Numbered from the stretch's first letter, positions 25,676 to 36,338 are shown. The stretch: DNA of 64,000 nt from Pelagibacterium sp. 26DY04 (GCF_031202305.1 NZ_CP101731.1:2418001-2482000), one strand, 5' to 3'. Notes: generated by a model not told the origin, from the letters alone. Numbers and translations are program-made.

Positions 25676-26761
25676 ATGACCGGCTCTGCCGAAAAACGCC
25701 ACGCCTGGGTCGATGTGGCCAAGGGCATCTCCATCATCCTCGTGGTGATGATGCATTCGACCTATGGGGTCGGCGAAGCCACCGAGCGGGTTGGCTTCAT
25801 GCATTATGTGCTGGGCTTTGCCACTCCATTCCGCATGCCGGAGTTCTTCCTGGTCTCGGGCCTGTTCCTCTCGGCCGTCATCGCCCGGCCCTGGCTGCAT
25901 TTCGCCGATCGCCGCGTGGTCCATTATCTCTATTTCTATGCCCTTTGGGCCGTGATCCTCATCGGCTTCAAGCACCTGCTGATCGATCGCGATCCCGCCG
26001 GGGCGGCAGCGCTTCTGGCGAGCGCGATTTACGAACCCTATTCCATCCTGTGGTTCATCTATGCGCTCGCCGTCTATGGACTGATCGCCAAGCTGCTTTA
26101 TCACCTGCGCGCCCCGCACATTCCCGTGCTGCTCGTCGCCGCGGCGGTCTCCATCGCCCCGATCGCCACGCCGGTCTCGATCGTCAATTACGTCGCCGAG
26201 TATTTCGTTTATTTCTACGCCGGCTACGCCCTTGCCTCGGCCATCTTCGATTTCGCCGGCAAAGTCGAAGCCCGGCCCGGTCTTGCCCTGCTCGGCCTGG
26301 CCGCGTGGGCAGTGCTCAATGCCGTTCTGGTCTTTTCGCCCGGCCATTCGGTGACCTATGGCGTGGTCACCAGCGGCGCCGCTCACATTCCCGGCGCCAA
26401 TTTCGTGATGGCCATGGCCGGCGCCCTGGCCATCTGCGCGGCCTCGGTCCTCCTCGCCCGCCTTGCCGGGTTCCACTGGCTGCGCTGGATCGGCGCTCAT
26501 TCCATCGTCATCTATCTCAGCTTCGTCATTCCCATGGGCAGCTTCCGCACGGTCCTGCTCGCGATGATGCCGAATATCGACGCCGGCCTTGCCAGCCTTG
26601 CGACACTGATCGTCTCGGTGGTCAGCCCGATCATCGTCTACTGGATCATCAGCCGTATCGGCTTCGGCAAGTTCCTCTTCGAGCGCCCCTCCTGGGCCCA
26701 CCTCCCCGGCGCCCCCGGCAGCCGATGGGCAGGCCGTCCGGTCCCCGCCCCTGCGGAGTGA
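25676..26761 (+). CDS. Acyltransferase family 3 membrane protein
   Basis: The product is 361 residues from ATG 25676 after GGGGGACGCGAAC. About ten membrane helices, with WVDVAKGISIILVVMMHS near the start and FRMPEFFLVSGLFLS near 60, fit the OpgC/OafA-like acyltransferase 3 family, which modifies cell-surface glycans or lipids with acyl groups. The catalytic-type His is in the MMHST region. It sits between the purS terminator and a REP-like repeat, so it appears inserted into the purine block rather than part of it. Confidence 0.82.
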   Translation: MTGSAEKRHAWVDVAKGISIILVVMMHSTYGVGEATERVGFMHYVLGFATPFRMPEFFLVSGLFLSAVIARPWLHFADRRVVHYLYFYALWAVILIGFKHLLIDRDPAGAAALLASAIYEPYSILWFIYALAVYGLIAKLLYHLRAPHIPVLLVAAAVSIAPIATPVSIVNYVAEYFVYFYAGYALASAIFDFAGKVEARPGLALLGLAAWAVLNAVLVFSPGHSVTYGVVTSGAAHIPGANFVMAMAGALAICAASVLLARLAGFHWLRWIGAHSIVIYLSFVIPMGSFRTVLLAMMPNIDAGLASLATLIVSVVSPIIVYWIISRIGFGKFLFERPSWAHLPGAPGSRWAGRPVPAPAE

Positions 26762-26902
26762 GCGCATCGCCAGAATTCACTCTACCGTTACCTCTCTCGC
26801 AGCACCGGAAATCTTGCGGATTGTCGGGTCACGCCCGACCATGATGAGGAGGGATTGGGGATGACGGAGAGAAAGAAGTTCTTGCCGCAACCCTTGCCCG
26901 GC

Positions 26903-26973
26903 ACCCTTCTCCCCTTGAGGGAGAAGGTGGGCTTTCGCTGAAAGCGAAAGGTCGGATGAGGGTGCGCAGAGCT
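26903..26973. repeat. REP-like palindromic unit between the acyltransferase gene and purQ
   Basis: In the 438-bp gap 26762-27199 this is the only structured item. Stem CCTTCTCCC / GGGAGAAGG (26905-26913, 26919-26927) equals that at 20957. A second stem CTTTCGCT / AGCGAAAG (26932-26939, 26943-26950) replaces the CCGGC/GCCGG stem of the other copy, followed by the shared tail GTCGGATGAGGGTGCGCAGA. The rest of the gap shows no gene or terminator that I can support. Confidence 0.72.
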
Positions 26974-27199
26974 GCCGCAAACCCGGTTCTCAAAACGTGT
27001 CTCCACCCCTCCCCCTCGCCATCTTCGGGCCCGCCAGGCTTCCCGCACCTCATCGGAAGAGTGTCCACACCTCCAGCCCAGGCACCGCTCACCCGCGCAA
27101 AATCGCGCACTTCCCAGATTCCCCTTGCAATTTGATCCCAGAATCCCGACAAGCGGCCAATCCGGCACAGCCCCACATTCGAGAGTGAGACCCCGCGCG

Positions 27200-27859
27200 A
27201 TGAAGTCCGCAGTCGTTGTCTTTCCCGGCCTCAACCGCGAGCGCGACATGGTCGCCGCGCTCGAAAAGATCGGCGGCACCAAGCCGGCCGTCGTTTGGCA
27301 CAAGGACGCCGAGCTTCCCGATGTCGATCTCATCGTCATTCCCGGCGGCTTTTCCTATGGCGATTATCTTCGCGCCGGCGCCATCGCCGCCCGCTCGCCC
27401 ATGATGGACGTGATCCGTGAGCGCGCCGAAAAGGGTGTCCATGTTCTGGGCGTCTGCAACGGCTTCCAGATTCTGACCGAAGCCGGCCTTCTCCCTGGTG
27501 TCCTGATGCGCAACGCTTCGCTCAAATTCGTCTGCCGCGAAGTCAAGCTCGAGATCGCCAACGCCAACACGCCCTTTTCCAAGCGCTACGGCCAGGGCGA
27601 GGTGATCCGTTGCCCCGTCGCTCACCATGACGGCAATTATTTCGCCGAGCCCGACACCCTCAAATCCATCGAGGACAACGGGCAGGTCGTATTCCGCTAC
27701 ACCGCCGAAACCAATCCCAACGGTTCGATCAACAACATTGCCGGCATCACCAATGCCAAGGGCAATGTCCTGGGCATGATGCCCCACCCGGAAAACCTCA
27801 TCGAGCCCGCTCATGGCGGCGAGGACGGCAAGGGTATTTTCTCGGGACTTCTCGGTTAA
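27200..27859 (+). CDS. purQ: FGAM synthase glutaminase subunit PurQ
   Basis: The 219-residue class I amidotransferase has its nucleophile Cys in [10 protein letters not shown] (about residue 86) and the His-x-Glu of the triad in MMPHPENL. It provides ammonia to PurL through PurS. It begins at ATG 27200 after a weak AGTGAGACC site. The conserved [13 protein letters not shown] segment is present. It lies downstream of the REP-like gap, with a membrane protein gene between it and purL. Confidence 0.96.
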   Translation: MKSAVVVFPGLNRERDMVAALEKIGGTKPAVVWHKDAELPDVDLIVIPGGFSYGDYLRAGAIAARSPMMDVIRERAEKGVHVLGVCNGFQILTEAGLLPGVLMRNASLKFVCREVKLEIANANTPFSKRYGQGEVIRCPVAHHDGNYFAEPDTLKSIEDNGQVVFRYTAETNPNGSINNIAGITNAKGNVLGMMPHPENLIEPAHGGEDGKGIFSGLLG

Positions 27860-27922
27860 GCGGACCTATGCCTCCCGCCCATAAGAGCTAAGGGCGGCGC
27901 CTGTTCTTTAGGAGTATTTTTC

Positions 27923-28543
27923 ATGCATAAGCCCCTCGCTCTCCTCGGTCTTATCCTCGGCGCTGCCGCCCTGGTGCTCCAACTGGTCGTCGCCGTTTCG
28001 GCCGGCGGTGCGGAGGCGGCAATCGGCTACGTGACCTCGCTCCTGGTCATTGCCAATCTGCTCGCGGTTCTCGTCTATGCTGGCGAACTCACCAATGCGG
28101 CAGCGCTCTCGGCCTTCCGCACCAAGGGCATGCAGGGCATGACCGCGACCGCCATGGCCTTTGCCATGCTGTTCTACCATCTCGTTGCGGCCGACCAGCT
28201 CCACCCCGAAGGCTTGGCGCTCATCTCCAACGTGGCTCTCGGCTATGTCGCCCCGACGCTTTTCGTCTCGTACTGGATGGTTTATCTCACCACCGGTTCG
28301 CTGCGCCTGCACCACGTCGCGCCTTGGCTGCTGTTCCCGGCCCTTTTCATTTGCTGGACCCTGCTGCTCGGCACCGTCACCGGCATCTATGCCTATGACG
28401 TTCTCAACGTTGCCGCCGATGGCTGGGGCGCCGTTGCCATCAACTATCTCACCTTCATCGCTGCGTTCCTGATGCTTTCGGTCTTTGCCGTCGGGTTCGA
28501 CACCGAAAAGAAGCCCACGCCCGACCACGCACCGCAGCACTGA
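27923..28543 (+). CDS. Pr6Pr/FAR-17a-like integral membrane protein
   Basis: The 206-residue protein has six predicted helices and no charged domain beyond a short C-terminal tail (KKPTPDHAPQH). The segments LLVIANLLAVLVYAGEL, MLFYHLVAADQLHPEG and SLRLHHVAPWLLFP match what I recall of the Pr6Pr/FAR-17a family. In hyphomicrobials such proteins often lie beside purL with no proven link. It is 18 bp from purL and probably in the same transcript. Function unknown. Confidence 0.68.
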   Translation: MHKPLALLGLILGAAALVLQLVVAVSAGGAEAAIGYVTSLLVIANLLAVLVYAGELTNAAALSAFRTKGMQGMTATAMAFAMLFYHLVAADQLHPEGLALISNVALGYVAPTLFVSYWMVYLTTGSLRLHHVAPWLLFPALFICWTLLLGTVTGIYAYDVLNVAADGWGAVAINYLTFIAAFLMLSVFAVGFDTEKKPTPDHAPQH

Positions 28544-28561
28544 TTGCCGATCACCGCCCCC

Positions 28562-30772
28562 ATGACCCTTCGCAACGATATCGAAATCACGCCCGACCTC
28601 GTCGCCAGCCACGGGCTCAAGCCCGACGAGTACCAGAAGATCCTGGACCTCATCGGCCGGGTGCCGACCTTCACCGAGCTCGGCATCTTCTCGGCCATGT
28701 GGAACGAGCACTGCTCGTACAAGAGCTCGAAGAAATGGCTCAAGACGCTGCCCACCAAGGGCCCGCGCGTCATCCAGGGTCCGGGCGAGAATGCCGGCGT
28801 CGTTGATATCGGGGATGGCCAGGCGGTCGTCTTCAAGATGGAATCCCACAATCACCCGAGCTTCATCGAACCCTATCAGGGCGCGGCGACCGGCGTGGGC
28901 GGCATCCTGCGCGACGTCTTCACCATGGGCGCCCGGCCCGTCGCGGCCATGAACGCGCTGCGCTTCGGTGAACCGGACCACGAAAAGACCAAACACCTCG
29001 TTTCCGGCGTCGTCGCTGGCGTCGGCGGCTATGGCAATTCCTTCGGCGTGCCCACCGTCGGCGGCGAGGTCCAGTTCGACGCCCGCTATAACGGCAACAT
29101 CCTCGTCAACGCCTTTGCGGCGGGCTTGGCCGATGCCGACAAGATCTTCTATTCCAAGGCCGAAGGCGTCGGCCTTCCCGTCGTCTATCTCGGCGCCAAG
29201 ACCGGCCGCGACGGCGTCGGCGGCGCGACCATGGCCTCGGCCGAATTCGGTGACGACATCGAGGAAAAACGCCCCACCGTTCAGGTCGGTGACCCCTTCA
29301 CCGAAAAGCGCCTGCTCGAAGCCTGTCTCGAGCTGATGGCCACCGGCGCGGTCATCGCCATCCAGGACATGGGCGCGGCGGGCCTCACCTGCTCGGCGGT
29401 CGAAATGGGCGCCAAGGGTGATCTCGGCATCGAGCTCAATCTCGACGCCGTCCCGGTCCGCGAAGAGCGCATGACGCCCTATGAGATGATGCTCTCCGAG
29501 TCCCAGGAGCGCATGCTCATGGTCCTTCACCCCGAAAAGGAAGCCGAAGCCCGCGCCGTCTTCGAAAAGTGGGAGCTCGACTTCGCCACCGTCGGCAAGA
29601 CCACCGACGACCTCCGCTTCCGCGTGCTCTTCCAGGGCGAGGAAGTCGCCAACCTGCCCATCAAGGAGCTGGGCGACGAGGCCCCCGAATACGACCGCCC
29701 CTGGGTCGCGCCCACGCCCCCTGCCCCGCTCGATCCGGCCACCATCCCGGATGGCGATATCGCCGATGCTCTGCTGAAGCTCCTGGGCTCGGCCAACCAC
29801 TCCTCGCGCCGCTGGGTCTATGAGCAGTACGACACGCTCATCCAGGGCAACTCGCTCCAGACCCCCGGCGGGGATTCCGGCGTCATCCGCGTCGAAGGCC
29901 ACCCCACCAAGGCCCTGTCCTTCTCCTCCGACGTCAACCCGCGCTATTGCGAAGCCGACCCCTATGAGGGCGGCAAGCAGGCCGTCGCCGAATGCTGGCG
30001 CAACCTCATCGCCACCGGCGCCGAACCGCTGGCTGCCACCGACAATCTCAATTTCGGCAACCCCGAACGCCCCGAGATCATGGGCCAGATCGTCCACGCC
30101 ATCAAAGGCATCGGCGAAGCCTGCACGGCGCTCGAGTTCCCCATCGTTTCGGGCAACGTCTCGCTCTACAACGAGACCAACGGCCGGGGCATCCTGCCCA
30201 CCCCCACCATCGCCGGCGTTGGCCTCATCGAAGACCATGCCAAAATGGCCCGCTCCGGCTTCACCCGCCAGGGCGACGCCATCGTTCTGATCGGCGCGCC
30301 GGAGGGCTGGGGCACCCATCTCGGCCAATCCGCATATCTGCGTGACGTGCTCGGCCGCCGCGAGGGCACCGCCCCCCATGTCGATCTCGATCACGAGAAG
30401 AAGACCGGCCTCTACGTTCTTTCCCTTATCCGTTCCGGTCGTGTCGCCTCGGTTCACGACCTTTCGGACGGCGGATTGGCGCTCGCGCTCGCCGAATGTT
30501 CAATCAAGGGCTCAATCGGCGCTTCAATACAGGCAATATCACCCTCAACACAGGCAGCATGGTTCGGTGAGGATCAGGGCCGCTACATCGTCACGGCATC
30601 GCGTGAAGAAGCCGAAAAGATCGTCGCCGACTCGCCGGTTTCCGCCGTCGTGATCGGGGTTACCGGCGGCGACACCTTGACCTTGGGAGAAACAAAACCC
30701 ATATCCATCAAGGATTTGCGCGATGCCTACGAAGGCTGGTTTCCAGCCTTCATGGGCAGTACAATCAACTGA
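28562..30772 (+). CDS. purL: FGAM synthase large subunit PurL
   Basis: The 736-residue small-type PurL amidates FGAR with ATP. The start is ATG 28562. Motifs include [40 protein letters not shown] and [16 protein letters not shown], and the PurM-like fold is duplicated. The length fits the PurSQL type, and purS and purQ are in the window. Bases 30500-30570 (encoding [16 protein letters not shown]) use more A/T-rich codons than the rest; this is probably a variable loop. bolA follows 25 bp later. Confidence 0.97.
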   Translation: MTLRNDIEITPDLVASHGLKPDEYQKILDLIGRVPTFTELGIFSAMWNEHCSYKSSKKWLKTLPTKGPRVIQGPGENAGVVDIGDGQAVVFKMESHNHPSFIEPYQGAATGVGGILRDVFTMGARPVAAMNALRFGEPDHEKTKHLVSGVVAGVGGYGNSFGVPTVGGEVQFDARYNGNILVNAFAAGLADADKIFYSKAEGVGLPVVYLGAKTGRDGVGGATMASAEFGDDIEEKRPTVQVGDPFTEKRLLEACLELMATGAVIAIQDMGAAGLTCSAVEMGAKGDLGIELNLDAVPVREERMTPYEMMLSESQERMLMVLHPEKEAEARAVFEKWELDFATVGKTTDDLRFRVLFQGEEVANLPIKELGDEAPEYDRPWVAPTPPAPLDPATIPDGDIADALLKLLGSANHSSRRWVYEQYDTLIQGNSLQTPGGDSGVIRVEGHPTKALSFSSDVNPRYCEADPYEGGKQAVAECWRNLIATGAEPLAATDNLNFGNPERPEIMGQIVHAIKGIGEACTALEFPIVSGNVSLYNETNGRGILPTPTIAGVGLIEDHAKMARSGFTRQGDAIVLIGAPEGWGTHLGQSAYLRDVLGRREGTAPHVDLDHEKKTGLYVLSLIRSGRVASVHDLSDGGLALALAECSIKGSIGASIQAISPSTQAAWFGEDQGRYIVTASREEAEKIVADSPVSAVVIGVTGGDTLTLGETKPISIKDLRDAYEGWFPAFMGSTIN

Positions 30773-30797
30773 CAGCCACAAGAAGCGGAGCCTCACC

Positions 30798-31031
30798 ATG
30801 GCCATGGATGCCGCCGAAATCGAAAGCCTCATCAAGGCCGCGATTCCCGACGCCAAAGTCGAGATCCGCGACCTCGCCGGCGACGGTGACCACTACTCTG
30901 CCAGCGTGGTCTCAGAGGCGTTCCGGGGCAAGTCGCGGGTGCAGCAACATCAGCTCGTTTATCAAGCCCTTAAGGGCGACATGGGCGGCAAATTGCACGC
31001 CCTCGCCCTGCAAACCAGCGCTCCGGACTGA
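30798..31031 (+). CDS. BolA/IbaG family protein
   Basis: The 77-residue protein has the BolA fold signature, with GDHYSASVVSEAFRGKSRVQQHQLVY and LHALALQT. BolA proteins pair with monothiol glutaredoxins to handle [2Fe-2S] clusters, and a CGFS glutaredoxin gene (grxD) lies 451 bp downstream. It starts at ATG 30798 after AAGCGGAG. The same order after purL is typical of Hyphomicrobiales. Confidence 0.93.
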   Translation: MAMDAAEIESLIKAAIPDAKVEIRDLAGDGDHYSASVVSEAFRGKSRVQQHQLVYQALKGDMGGKLHALALQTSAPD

Positions 31032-31035
31032 GCCA

Positions 31036-31350
31036 ATGACTCTCCGCGACAGCCTCGATCTCATCAAGGCCGTCAATCCCGAAGGCGGATATGCCGTTCT
31101 CGAGCACGAGATCCTCGCCGAGCGCGCGTCCTCGTTGAGCGCTGCCGAACAGCGCGTCGCCAAGACGGTTGCCGCTTACAATCATTCAGAAAAAACTGAG
31201 CGCACCCAAGAACTTATGGCGGCGCAAAAGGCTGTCTGGGCCTATTTCGTCCAGCGCGAACTCTGCGGCTTCAAGCGCCACCAGGACGTGATCGCCGCCT
31301 TCGCCATTCCCCGCGAAGTGCTCAATGGCCTGGGCGCGATGCGTTCCTAG
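31036..31350 (+). CDS. DUF6665-like hypothetical protein
   Basis: The 104-residue helical soluble protein lies five bases after the bolA-family stop. The [20 protein letters not shown] segment resembles the DUF6665 family as I recall it, commonly found between bolA and grxD in this order; the function is unknown. No signal peptide or catalytic motif is visible. One cysteine (ELCGF). Confidence 0.65.
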   Translation: MTLRDSLDLIKAVNPEGGYAVLEHEILAERASSLSAAEQRVAKTVAAYNHSEKTERTQELMAAQKAVWAYFVQRELCGFKRHQDVIAAFAIPREVLNGLGAMRS

Positions 31351-31481
31351 CAACGACTTATCCACGCGCTGTGCGGACCCGTTATAGTCCCCGCATTGGC
31401 CTCGACATCGCCCCGATCATCCCCTATCTATCGGGAAAAGCCGATAAACGCCCTCCCGCCGGGCCGAAAGGACAAATTCAG

Positions 31482-31817
31482 ATGAGCGACATCGCCAATT
31501 TCATCGATGAGCAGGTCAAGTCCAACGACGTCTTCCTGTTCATGAAGGGCACCCCCGATTTCCCGCAATGCGGCTTCTCGGGCCAGGTGGTCCAGATTCT
31601 CAACTATCTCGGCGTCGACTACAATTCGGCCAATGTGCTCGAAAGCGACGATCTTCGCCAGGGCATCAAGGATTACTCCAACTGGCCGACCATTCCCCAG
31701 CTCTATGTCAAGGGCGAGTTCGTGGGCGGTTGCGACATCATCCGCGAGATGTTCCAGGCCGGCGAGTTGCAGACTCACTTCGAGCAGGCCGGCATTCCGG
31801 TCAAGCAGACCGCCTGA
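31482..31817 (+). CDS. grxD: Monothiol glutaredoxin Grx4/GrxD type
   Basis: The 111-residue protein has the monothiol CGFS site (FPQCGFSG) and the [19 protein letters not shown] segment that binds glutathione and the [2Fe-2S] cluster. It transfers or stores iron-sulfur clusters with BolA-type partners. The start is ATG 31482. It is followed by an intrinsic terminator, closing the purL-bolA-grxD group. Confidence 0.96.
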   Translation: MSDIANFIDEQVKSNDVFLFMKGTPDFPQCGFSGQVVQILNYLGVDYNSANVLESDDLRQGIKDYSNWPTIPQLYVKGEFVGGCDIIREMFQAGELQTHFEQAGIPVKQTA

Positions 31818-31836
31818 TCCGCTTTTGAGGTTCGTG

Positions 31837-31865
31837 CAAAGGCCCGCGCACCGCGCGGGCCTTTG
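31837..31865 (+). terminator. Intrinsic terminator after grxD
   Basis: CAAAGGCCCGCG pairs with CGCGGGCCTTTG about a short CACC-type loop; the stem's own A and T runs flank it. It lies 20 bp after the grxD stop. Confidence 0.88.
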
Positions 31866-31975
31866 CTATTCCGGCCCATCATCAATCCCTTTGATAGCTG
31901 GTATTTTGCTTTTTCGTTTTGCGGCGTATGCTGGACGCTCTATCGTCATCCGACGATCACTCGGAAACTCCGACC

Positions 31976-33217
31976 ATGTCAGCCATCACCTCCCCCCGTC
32001 CCGCCGCCCTGCCGGTGCCATTGCCGGTGATCATCATCGCCGGGTGTTTCATCGCCATGGTGACGTTCGGAGCACGCTCCTCGTCGGGCCTGTTCCTGCT
32101 GCCAATGACCGAGGACCTCGGCTGGTCGCGCGAAGGTTTCGCCATGGCCCTCGCCATACAGAATCTCGTCTGGGGCATCACCCAGCCGTTTGCGGGGGGC
32201 TTTGCCGATAAATTCGGCACTGGACGCACGCTCGCCATCGGTGCGGTGGTCTATGCCGCCGGCCTGTTCCTATGGTCGGTCACACCGACCGAAAGCCTGT
32301 TCATGCTCACCGGCGGCGTCCTCATGGGCGTCGGCATCGGCACGGCATCGTTCGGCATCGTTATGGCCGCCTTCGGCCGCGTGGTTCCCCAGGAAAAGCG
32401 CTCCTTCGTCTTCGGTATCGCCACGGCTGCTTCATCGGGCGGCCAGTTCGTCTTCGCCCCGCTGGGCCAGGCGTTTATTTCCAATTTCGGCTGGCAGATG
32501 GCATTGGTCTATCTCGGCCTGATCATCCTGATGGTCGTACCGCTCTCGACCATGCTGCGCGGCCGCACCAACAGCGCGCCGGGCGAAGCGGATATGCCCT
32601 TCATGCAGGCGCTCGCCAAGGCCATGGGGCATGGCTCCTATCGCCTGCTGGTCATCGGTTTCTTCGTCTGCGGCTTCCACCTGGCCTTCATCACCGTCCA
32701 TTTCCCGGCCTTCCTCGTCCAATGCGGTTTGACGCCGGAAGCCAGTTCCTGGGCCTTGGGGCTGATCGGGCTGTTCAACGTCGCCGGCTCGCTGCTCGCT
32801 GGCTGGCTGGGCGATCGTCTACCCAAGCAGATCCTCCTCTCGGTGATCTATCTCCTTCGCGCCATCGGCACCGCAGCATTCCTTTTGCTGCCCATCACCG
32901 AGGTGAGTGCCTATATCTACGCCGCGACGCTCGGCATGCTTTGGCTGGCCACCGTGCCGCTGACGGCCGGGCTGGTCAGCCTGTTCTTCGGCCCACGCTA
33001 TATGGGCATGCTCTATGGGGTAGCATTCCTCTCGCACCAGATCGGCTCATTCTTCGGCGTCTGGCTGGGCGGAGTATCCTTTGACATGACAGGTTCATAC
33101 GATCTTGTTTGGTATCTGGGTATCCTCATCGGCCTCTTCTCGGCTGCCATACACATCCCGATCAAGGAAGTCCGCGCCCCGGCATTCATCGCACCGCAGG
33201 CACCTTCTATCGCCTGA
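31976..33217 (+). CDS. MFS transporter, monocarboxylate/oxalate-formate-antiporter-like
   Basis: The 413-residue protein has twelve predicted helices. I set the start at ATG 31976 (MSAITSPRPAALPVPLPVII); the longer upstream frame has no ribosome site. The SGLFLLPMTEDLGWSREGFAMALA opening and GFADKFGTGRTLAIGAVVY loop fit the OFA/MCT-like MFS branch, which carries organic acids. No neighbour specifies a substrate. Confidence 0.83.
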   Translation: MSAITSPRPAALPVPLPVIIIAGCFIAMVTFGARSSSGLFLLPMTEDLGWSREGFAMALAIQNLVWGITQPFAGGFADKFGTGRTLAIGAVVYAAGLFLWSVTPTESLFMLTGGVLMGVGIGTASFGIVMAAFGRVVPQEKRSFVFGIATAASSGGQFVFAPLGQAFISNFGWQMALVYLGLIILMVVPLSTMLRGRTNSAPGEADMPFMQALAKAMGHGSYRLLVIGFFVCGFHLAFITVHFPAFLVQCGLTPEASSWALGLIGLFNVAGSLLAGWLGDRLPKQILLSVIYLLRAIGTAAFLLLPITEVSAYIYAATLGMLWLATVPLTAGLVSLFFGPRYMGMLYGVAFLSHQIGSFFGVWLGGVSFDMTGSYDLVWYLGILIGLFSAAIHIPIKEVRAPAFIAPQAPSIA

Positions 33218-33313
33218 TGACGATTTAGGGGTTGCCAAAACCATTATTGGGGTTCAAGTTTTAGCCACAAGGCCGGGCCACGAGTCCCGGCCTTGCTATT
33301 TCAAGGTATTCCC

Positions 33314-34567
33314 ATGACGACCACAGTTTCAGCGACCCGGGATATTTCCCGGCCCGAATTCATTGCCCTCATTGCAGGCTTGATGGCGCTCAATGCGCTT
33401 GCGATCGACGTCATGCTTCCCGCCCTGCCCTATATGGGCGAGGCCTTGGGCGTCATGAACGAGAATGACCGCCATTTCGTGCTGACGGCCTATATGCTCG
33501 GCTTTGGCGTCGCCCAATTGGCTTTCGGTCCGCTCTCAGACCGCTTCGGTCGCCGCGCGCCCCTGCTCATCGGTATGGGTGTCTATATCGTGGCGGCGTT
33601 CGCAGCCGTGTTCTCTCCCAATTTTGCAACGCTCCTGGCCCTTCGATTCGTGCAGGGCCTTGGTGCCGCTGGTACGCGCGTGATTGCGACCTCGGTGGTC
33701 CGTGACAAATTCGGCGGTCGCGCGATGGCAGAGGTCATGTCGCTGGTCTTCATGGTGTTCATGATCATCCCGGTGATCGCCCCGGCCATCGGCCAGGTGA
33801 TCCTGTTGACCGGGCCGTGGGAATACATCTTCCTGTTCATGGGTGGCCTGGGGCTCGTCATCACCGCCTGGGCCTTCATGCGCCTGCCTGAAACGCTCGC
33901 TGAAGAGAACCGCCGCCCCCTGAGCCCGGCTGTCGTTCTGGATGGTTTCCGCATCGTTCTGACCAACCGCATGGCCATCATGTACGGGCTGGCCGGCACC
34001 TTCATTTTTGGCGCGCTGTTCGGGTTCATCAACACGTCCCAGCAGATCTATGTGGACGTCTATGGCCTCGGAGCCCTCTTTCCGCTCGCCTTCGCCTTTC
34101 AGGCTTCGCTGATGTCGGTTTCGTCCTACACGAACTCGCGCATGGTGCGCCGCGTCGGCATGCGCCGGCTGAGTCACACAGCCATTCTGGTGTTCACCGC
34201 CATGAGCGGGCTGTGGCTGCTCCTGGCGCTTACGGTTCCCATGCCGCTCTGGCTGTTCATGACGCTTTTGTGCGTCATTATGTTCATGTTCGGCTGGACG
34301 GCCTCGAACATGAACTCGCTCTCCATGGAACCGCTCGGCTCGGTCGCCGGGACGGCCTCTTCGGTCTTTGGCTTCATCCAGACCGTGGGCGGCGCCATTC
34401 TGGGCACCATTACCGGCAGCTTTTTCAACGGCACCATCGTGCCTATCGCGGCGGGCTATTTCGTTATGGGCCTGCTCGCCATCGGCTGCGTGCTGATTGC
34501 TGAAAACGGAAAGCTGTTCGGCGTGGGCGAGGAATACAAGGACGGCCCGCCCGCCGACGTACACTAA
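33314..34567 (+). CDS. Bcr/CflA-type multidrug MFS efflux protein
   Basis: The 417-residue, twelve-helix protein starts at ATG 33314 after CAAGGTATTCCC. The ALAIDVMLPALPYMGEALGV, GVAQLAFGPLSDRFGRRAPLL and FVQGLGAAGTRVI segments are typical of the DHA1/Bcr-CflA drug efflux group. It is 96 bp downstream of another MFS gene on the same strand. Specific drugs cannot be inferred. Confidence 0.87.
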   Translation: MTTTVSATRDISRPEFIALIAGLMALNALAIDVMLPALPYMGEALGVMNENDRHFVLTAYMLGFGVAQLAFGPLSDRFGRRAPLLIGMGVYIVAAFAAVFSPNFATLLALRFVQGLGAAGTRVIATSVVRDKFGGRAMAEVMSLVFMVFMIIPVIAPAIGQVILLTGPWEYIFLFMGGLGLVITAWAFMRLPETLAEENRRPLSPAVVLDGFRIVLTNRMAIMYGLAGTFIFGALFGFINTSQQIYVDVYGLGALFPLAFAFQASLMSVSSYTNSRMVRRVGMRRLSHTAILVFTAMSGLWLLLALTVPMPLWLFMTLLCVIMFMFGWTASNMNSLSMEPLGSVAGTASSVFGFIQTVGGAILGTITGSFFNGTIVPIAAGYFVMGLLAIGCVLIAENGKLFGVGEEYKDGPPADVH

Positions 34568-34582
34568 AACGCCGCTCCGGCG

Positions 34583-35395
34583 CTAAATCGTAAAGACCTC
34601 GCGCCGGAGTTCATCCCAGCACTGTTGATCCGAGGCGATCAGAAGTCCGCCCGTCAGATGGGTGGGCTTATAGGCCGAACCGTCGAAATGGGCGACATAG
34701 GCTCCCGCCTCTTCCATCATCAGCGTTCCCGCCGCGTGGTCCCAGGGCATCAGCCGGTTGTACATCAGGAAGTCCAGACTACCGCCTGCCCCGAGCCGAT
34801 ACTCGTGCCCCGCACAGCGATACGCGGCCAGCGTGTGGATCTTGGCGAGATTGGACAGGATCGCCGGGCGCTGGTCGGGATCGATATAGGATACCGATGC
34901 CGTCCCTGCCATCTCCGCCAATGGCGTGGGCTCGGCGAATTTCTGCCGCACCATCCGGCCGTCAGGAAAAACCTGAAAGCATCCGCAGCCGCGCTCGGTC
35001 ATGATCCAATCGTCACCGATCGGATCGTAAATCACTCCGGCGACCGTCTCGCCCTTCTGCACCACCGCCGCCATTACCGCGAATAGCGGCAACCCGGCGG
35101 CAAAATTCCAGGTGCCGTCGACGGGATCGACATAGATCACCGTCTCGTTCTCGTAATGGGTTTCCAAGAGCTTGGGATTGGCCGCTACCGCCTCTTCGCC
35201 GATCACCACCATATGCGGTGCGGCCGCGTTGATCGCCGCCGTGATGACACGTTCAGCCCCTTCGTCGGCCTCGGTCACCAGATCGTGCACATGCGATTTG
35301 GTGCGGATTGAGCCGTCATCGAGCTTGCGGAAGCGCGGCATGATTTCGGTCTTGGCGGCTTCACGCAAGATTGCGGTGAGGCGATCGATATTCAT
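34583..35395 (-). CDS. Inositol monophosphatase family protein
   Basis: The 270-residue Mg2+-dependent phosphatase shows GEEA (about 66-69), [14 protein letters not shown] (metal-binding Asp pair) and [15 protein letters not shown], the three family motifs. The substrate may be inositol phosphate, PAP/3'-nucleotides (CysQ-like) or a sugar phosphate. Its ATG overlaps the ttcA stop, giving ATGA coupling to a tRNA-thiolation gene. Confidence 0.9.
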   Translation of the reverse strand: MNIDRLTAILREAAKTEIMPRFRKLDDGSIRTKSHVHDLVTEADEGAERVITAAINAAAPHMVVIGEEAVAANPKLLETHYENETVIYVDPVDGTWNFAAGLPLFAVMAAVVQKGETVAGVIYDPIGDDWIMTERGCGCFQVFPDGRMVRQKFAEPTPLAEMAGTASVSYIDPDQRPAILSNLAKIHTLAAYRCAGHEYRLGAGGSLDFLMYNRLMPWDHAAGTLMMEEAGAYVAHFDGSAYKPTHLTGGLLIASDQQCWDELRREVFTI

Positions 35396-36246
35396 TTGCC
35401 CTGCTCCCCCGCAGCAAGAGCCGCGAAATCGAACAGTCGCGGATCGAGCATATGACTTGGATTGATGTTGCCAAGCGCGCGGATCATCACATCCTTGCGC
35501 CCCGGCATCTTGCGTTCGAAATCCTCAAGCATCGCCTTCATGGCGTTGCGCTGCAGGCCGTCCTGGCTGCCGCAGAGGTCACAGGGGATGATGGGAAACG
35601 CCAGCGCCTCGGCGAATTTGGCGAGATCGGCTTCGGCGCAAAGCGCCAGCGGCCGCAACACCTCGACGTCCCCCTCGTCATTGAGCAGCTTGGGCGGCAT
35701 GGCCGCAAGCTTGCCCCCATGAAAGAAGTTCATGAAGAAGGTCTCGAGAATATCCTCGCGGTGGTGGCCCAGAACCAGCGCCGAGCACCCCTCTTCCCGC
35801 GCGATCCTATAGAGATGCCCGCGCCGCAGCCGCGAACACAGCGAGCAGTAGGTCGCGCCTTGAGGCAGCTTGTCGGTAACGATCGAATAGGTGTCCTGAT
35901 ATTCGATGCGATGCGCAATGCCGTTGCGGTTGAGGAAATCGGGCAGGATGTGCTTGGGAAAGCCCGGCTGTCCCTGATCCAGATTGCAAGCGAGGATCTC
36001 GACGGGCAGCAGTCCGCGCCATTGAAGATCCATCAGCACTGCGAGCAGCCCATAACTGTCCTTGCCGCCGGAGAGCGCCACGAGCCATTTGGCCCCGGGC
36101 TTGACCATGCCGTAGGTGTCGAGTGTCTCGCGCACCTGGCGGATCAGCCGCTTCCGCAATTTGTTGAATTCGACGCTTCCCGGCGCATTCCGCAGTAGCG
36201 CTGGACAGGACTCGTCGATTTCGGCGATCGGTTCGGCAATGCTCAT
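35392..36246 (-). CDS. ttcA: tRNA 2-thiocytidine synthetase TtcA
   Basis: The 284-residue ATP-dependent sulfurtransferase thiolates C32 of certain tRNAs. It has the PP-loop SGGKDS (residues 59-64) and two CxxC pairs, CSLC and CDLC, that bind the iron-sulfur cluster, plus [16 protein letters not shown] chose ATG 36246, with AAGGG about eight bases upstream; ATG 36261 has its GGAG too close. It is first in a pair with the inositol-phosphatase-like gene. Confidence 0.94.
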   Translation of the reverse strand: MSIAEPIAEIDESCPALLRNAPGSVEFNKLRKRLIRQVRETLDTYGMVKPGAKWLVALSGGKDSYGLLAVLMDLQWRGLLPVEILACNLDQGQPGFPKHILPDFLNRNGIAHRIEYQDTYSIVTDKLPQGATYCSLCSRLRRGHLYRIAREEGCSALVLGHHREDILETFFMNFFHGGKLAAMPPKLLNDEGDVEVLRPLALCAEADLAKFAEALAFPIIPCDLCGSQDGLQRNAMKAMLEDFERKMPGRKDVMIRALGNINPSHMLDPRLFDFAALAAGEQGK

Positions 36247-36338
36247 CTCAACACCCTTCATGCTCCGGCCAGGGGGGCCGACGCAGGGGTTTGATACATG
36301 CAGCCACCGATCGGGGAAAGAGGCGCAGGCGAGAAAGA

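Noticed and set aside
27908..30457. An 849-codon minus-strand frame opposite purL
   Set aside because: purL is unmistakable on the plus strand. The antisense product is a Gly/Asp/Ala-rich shadow with no motif.
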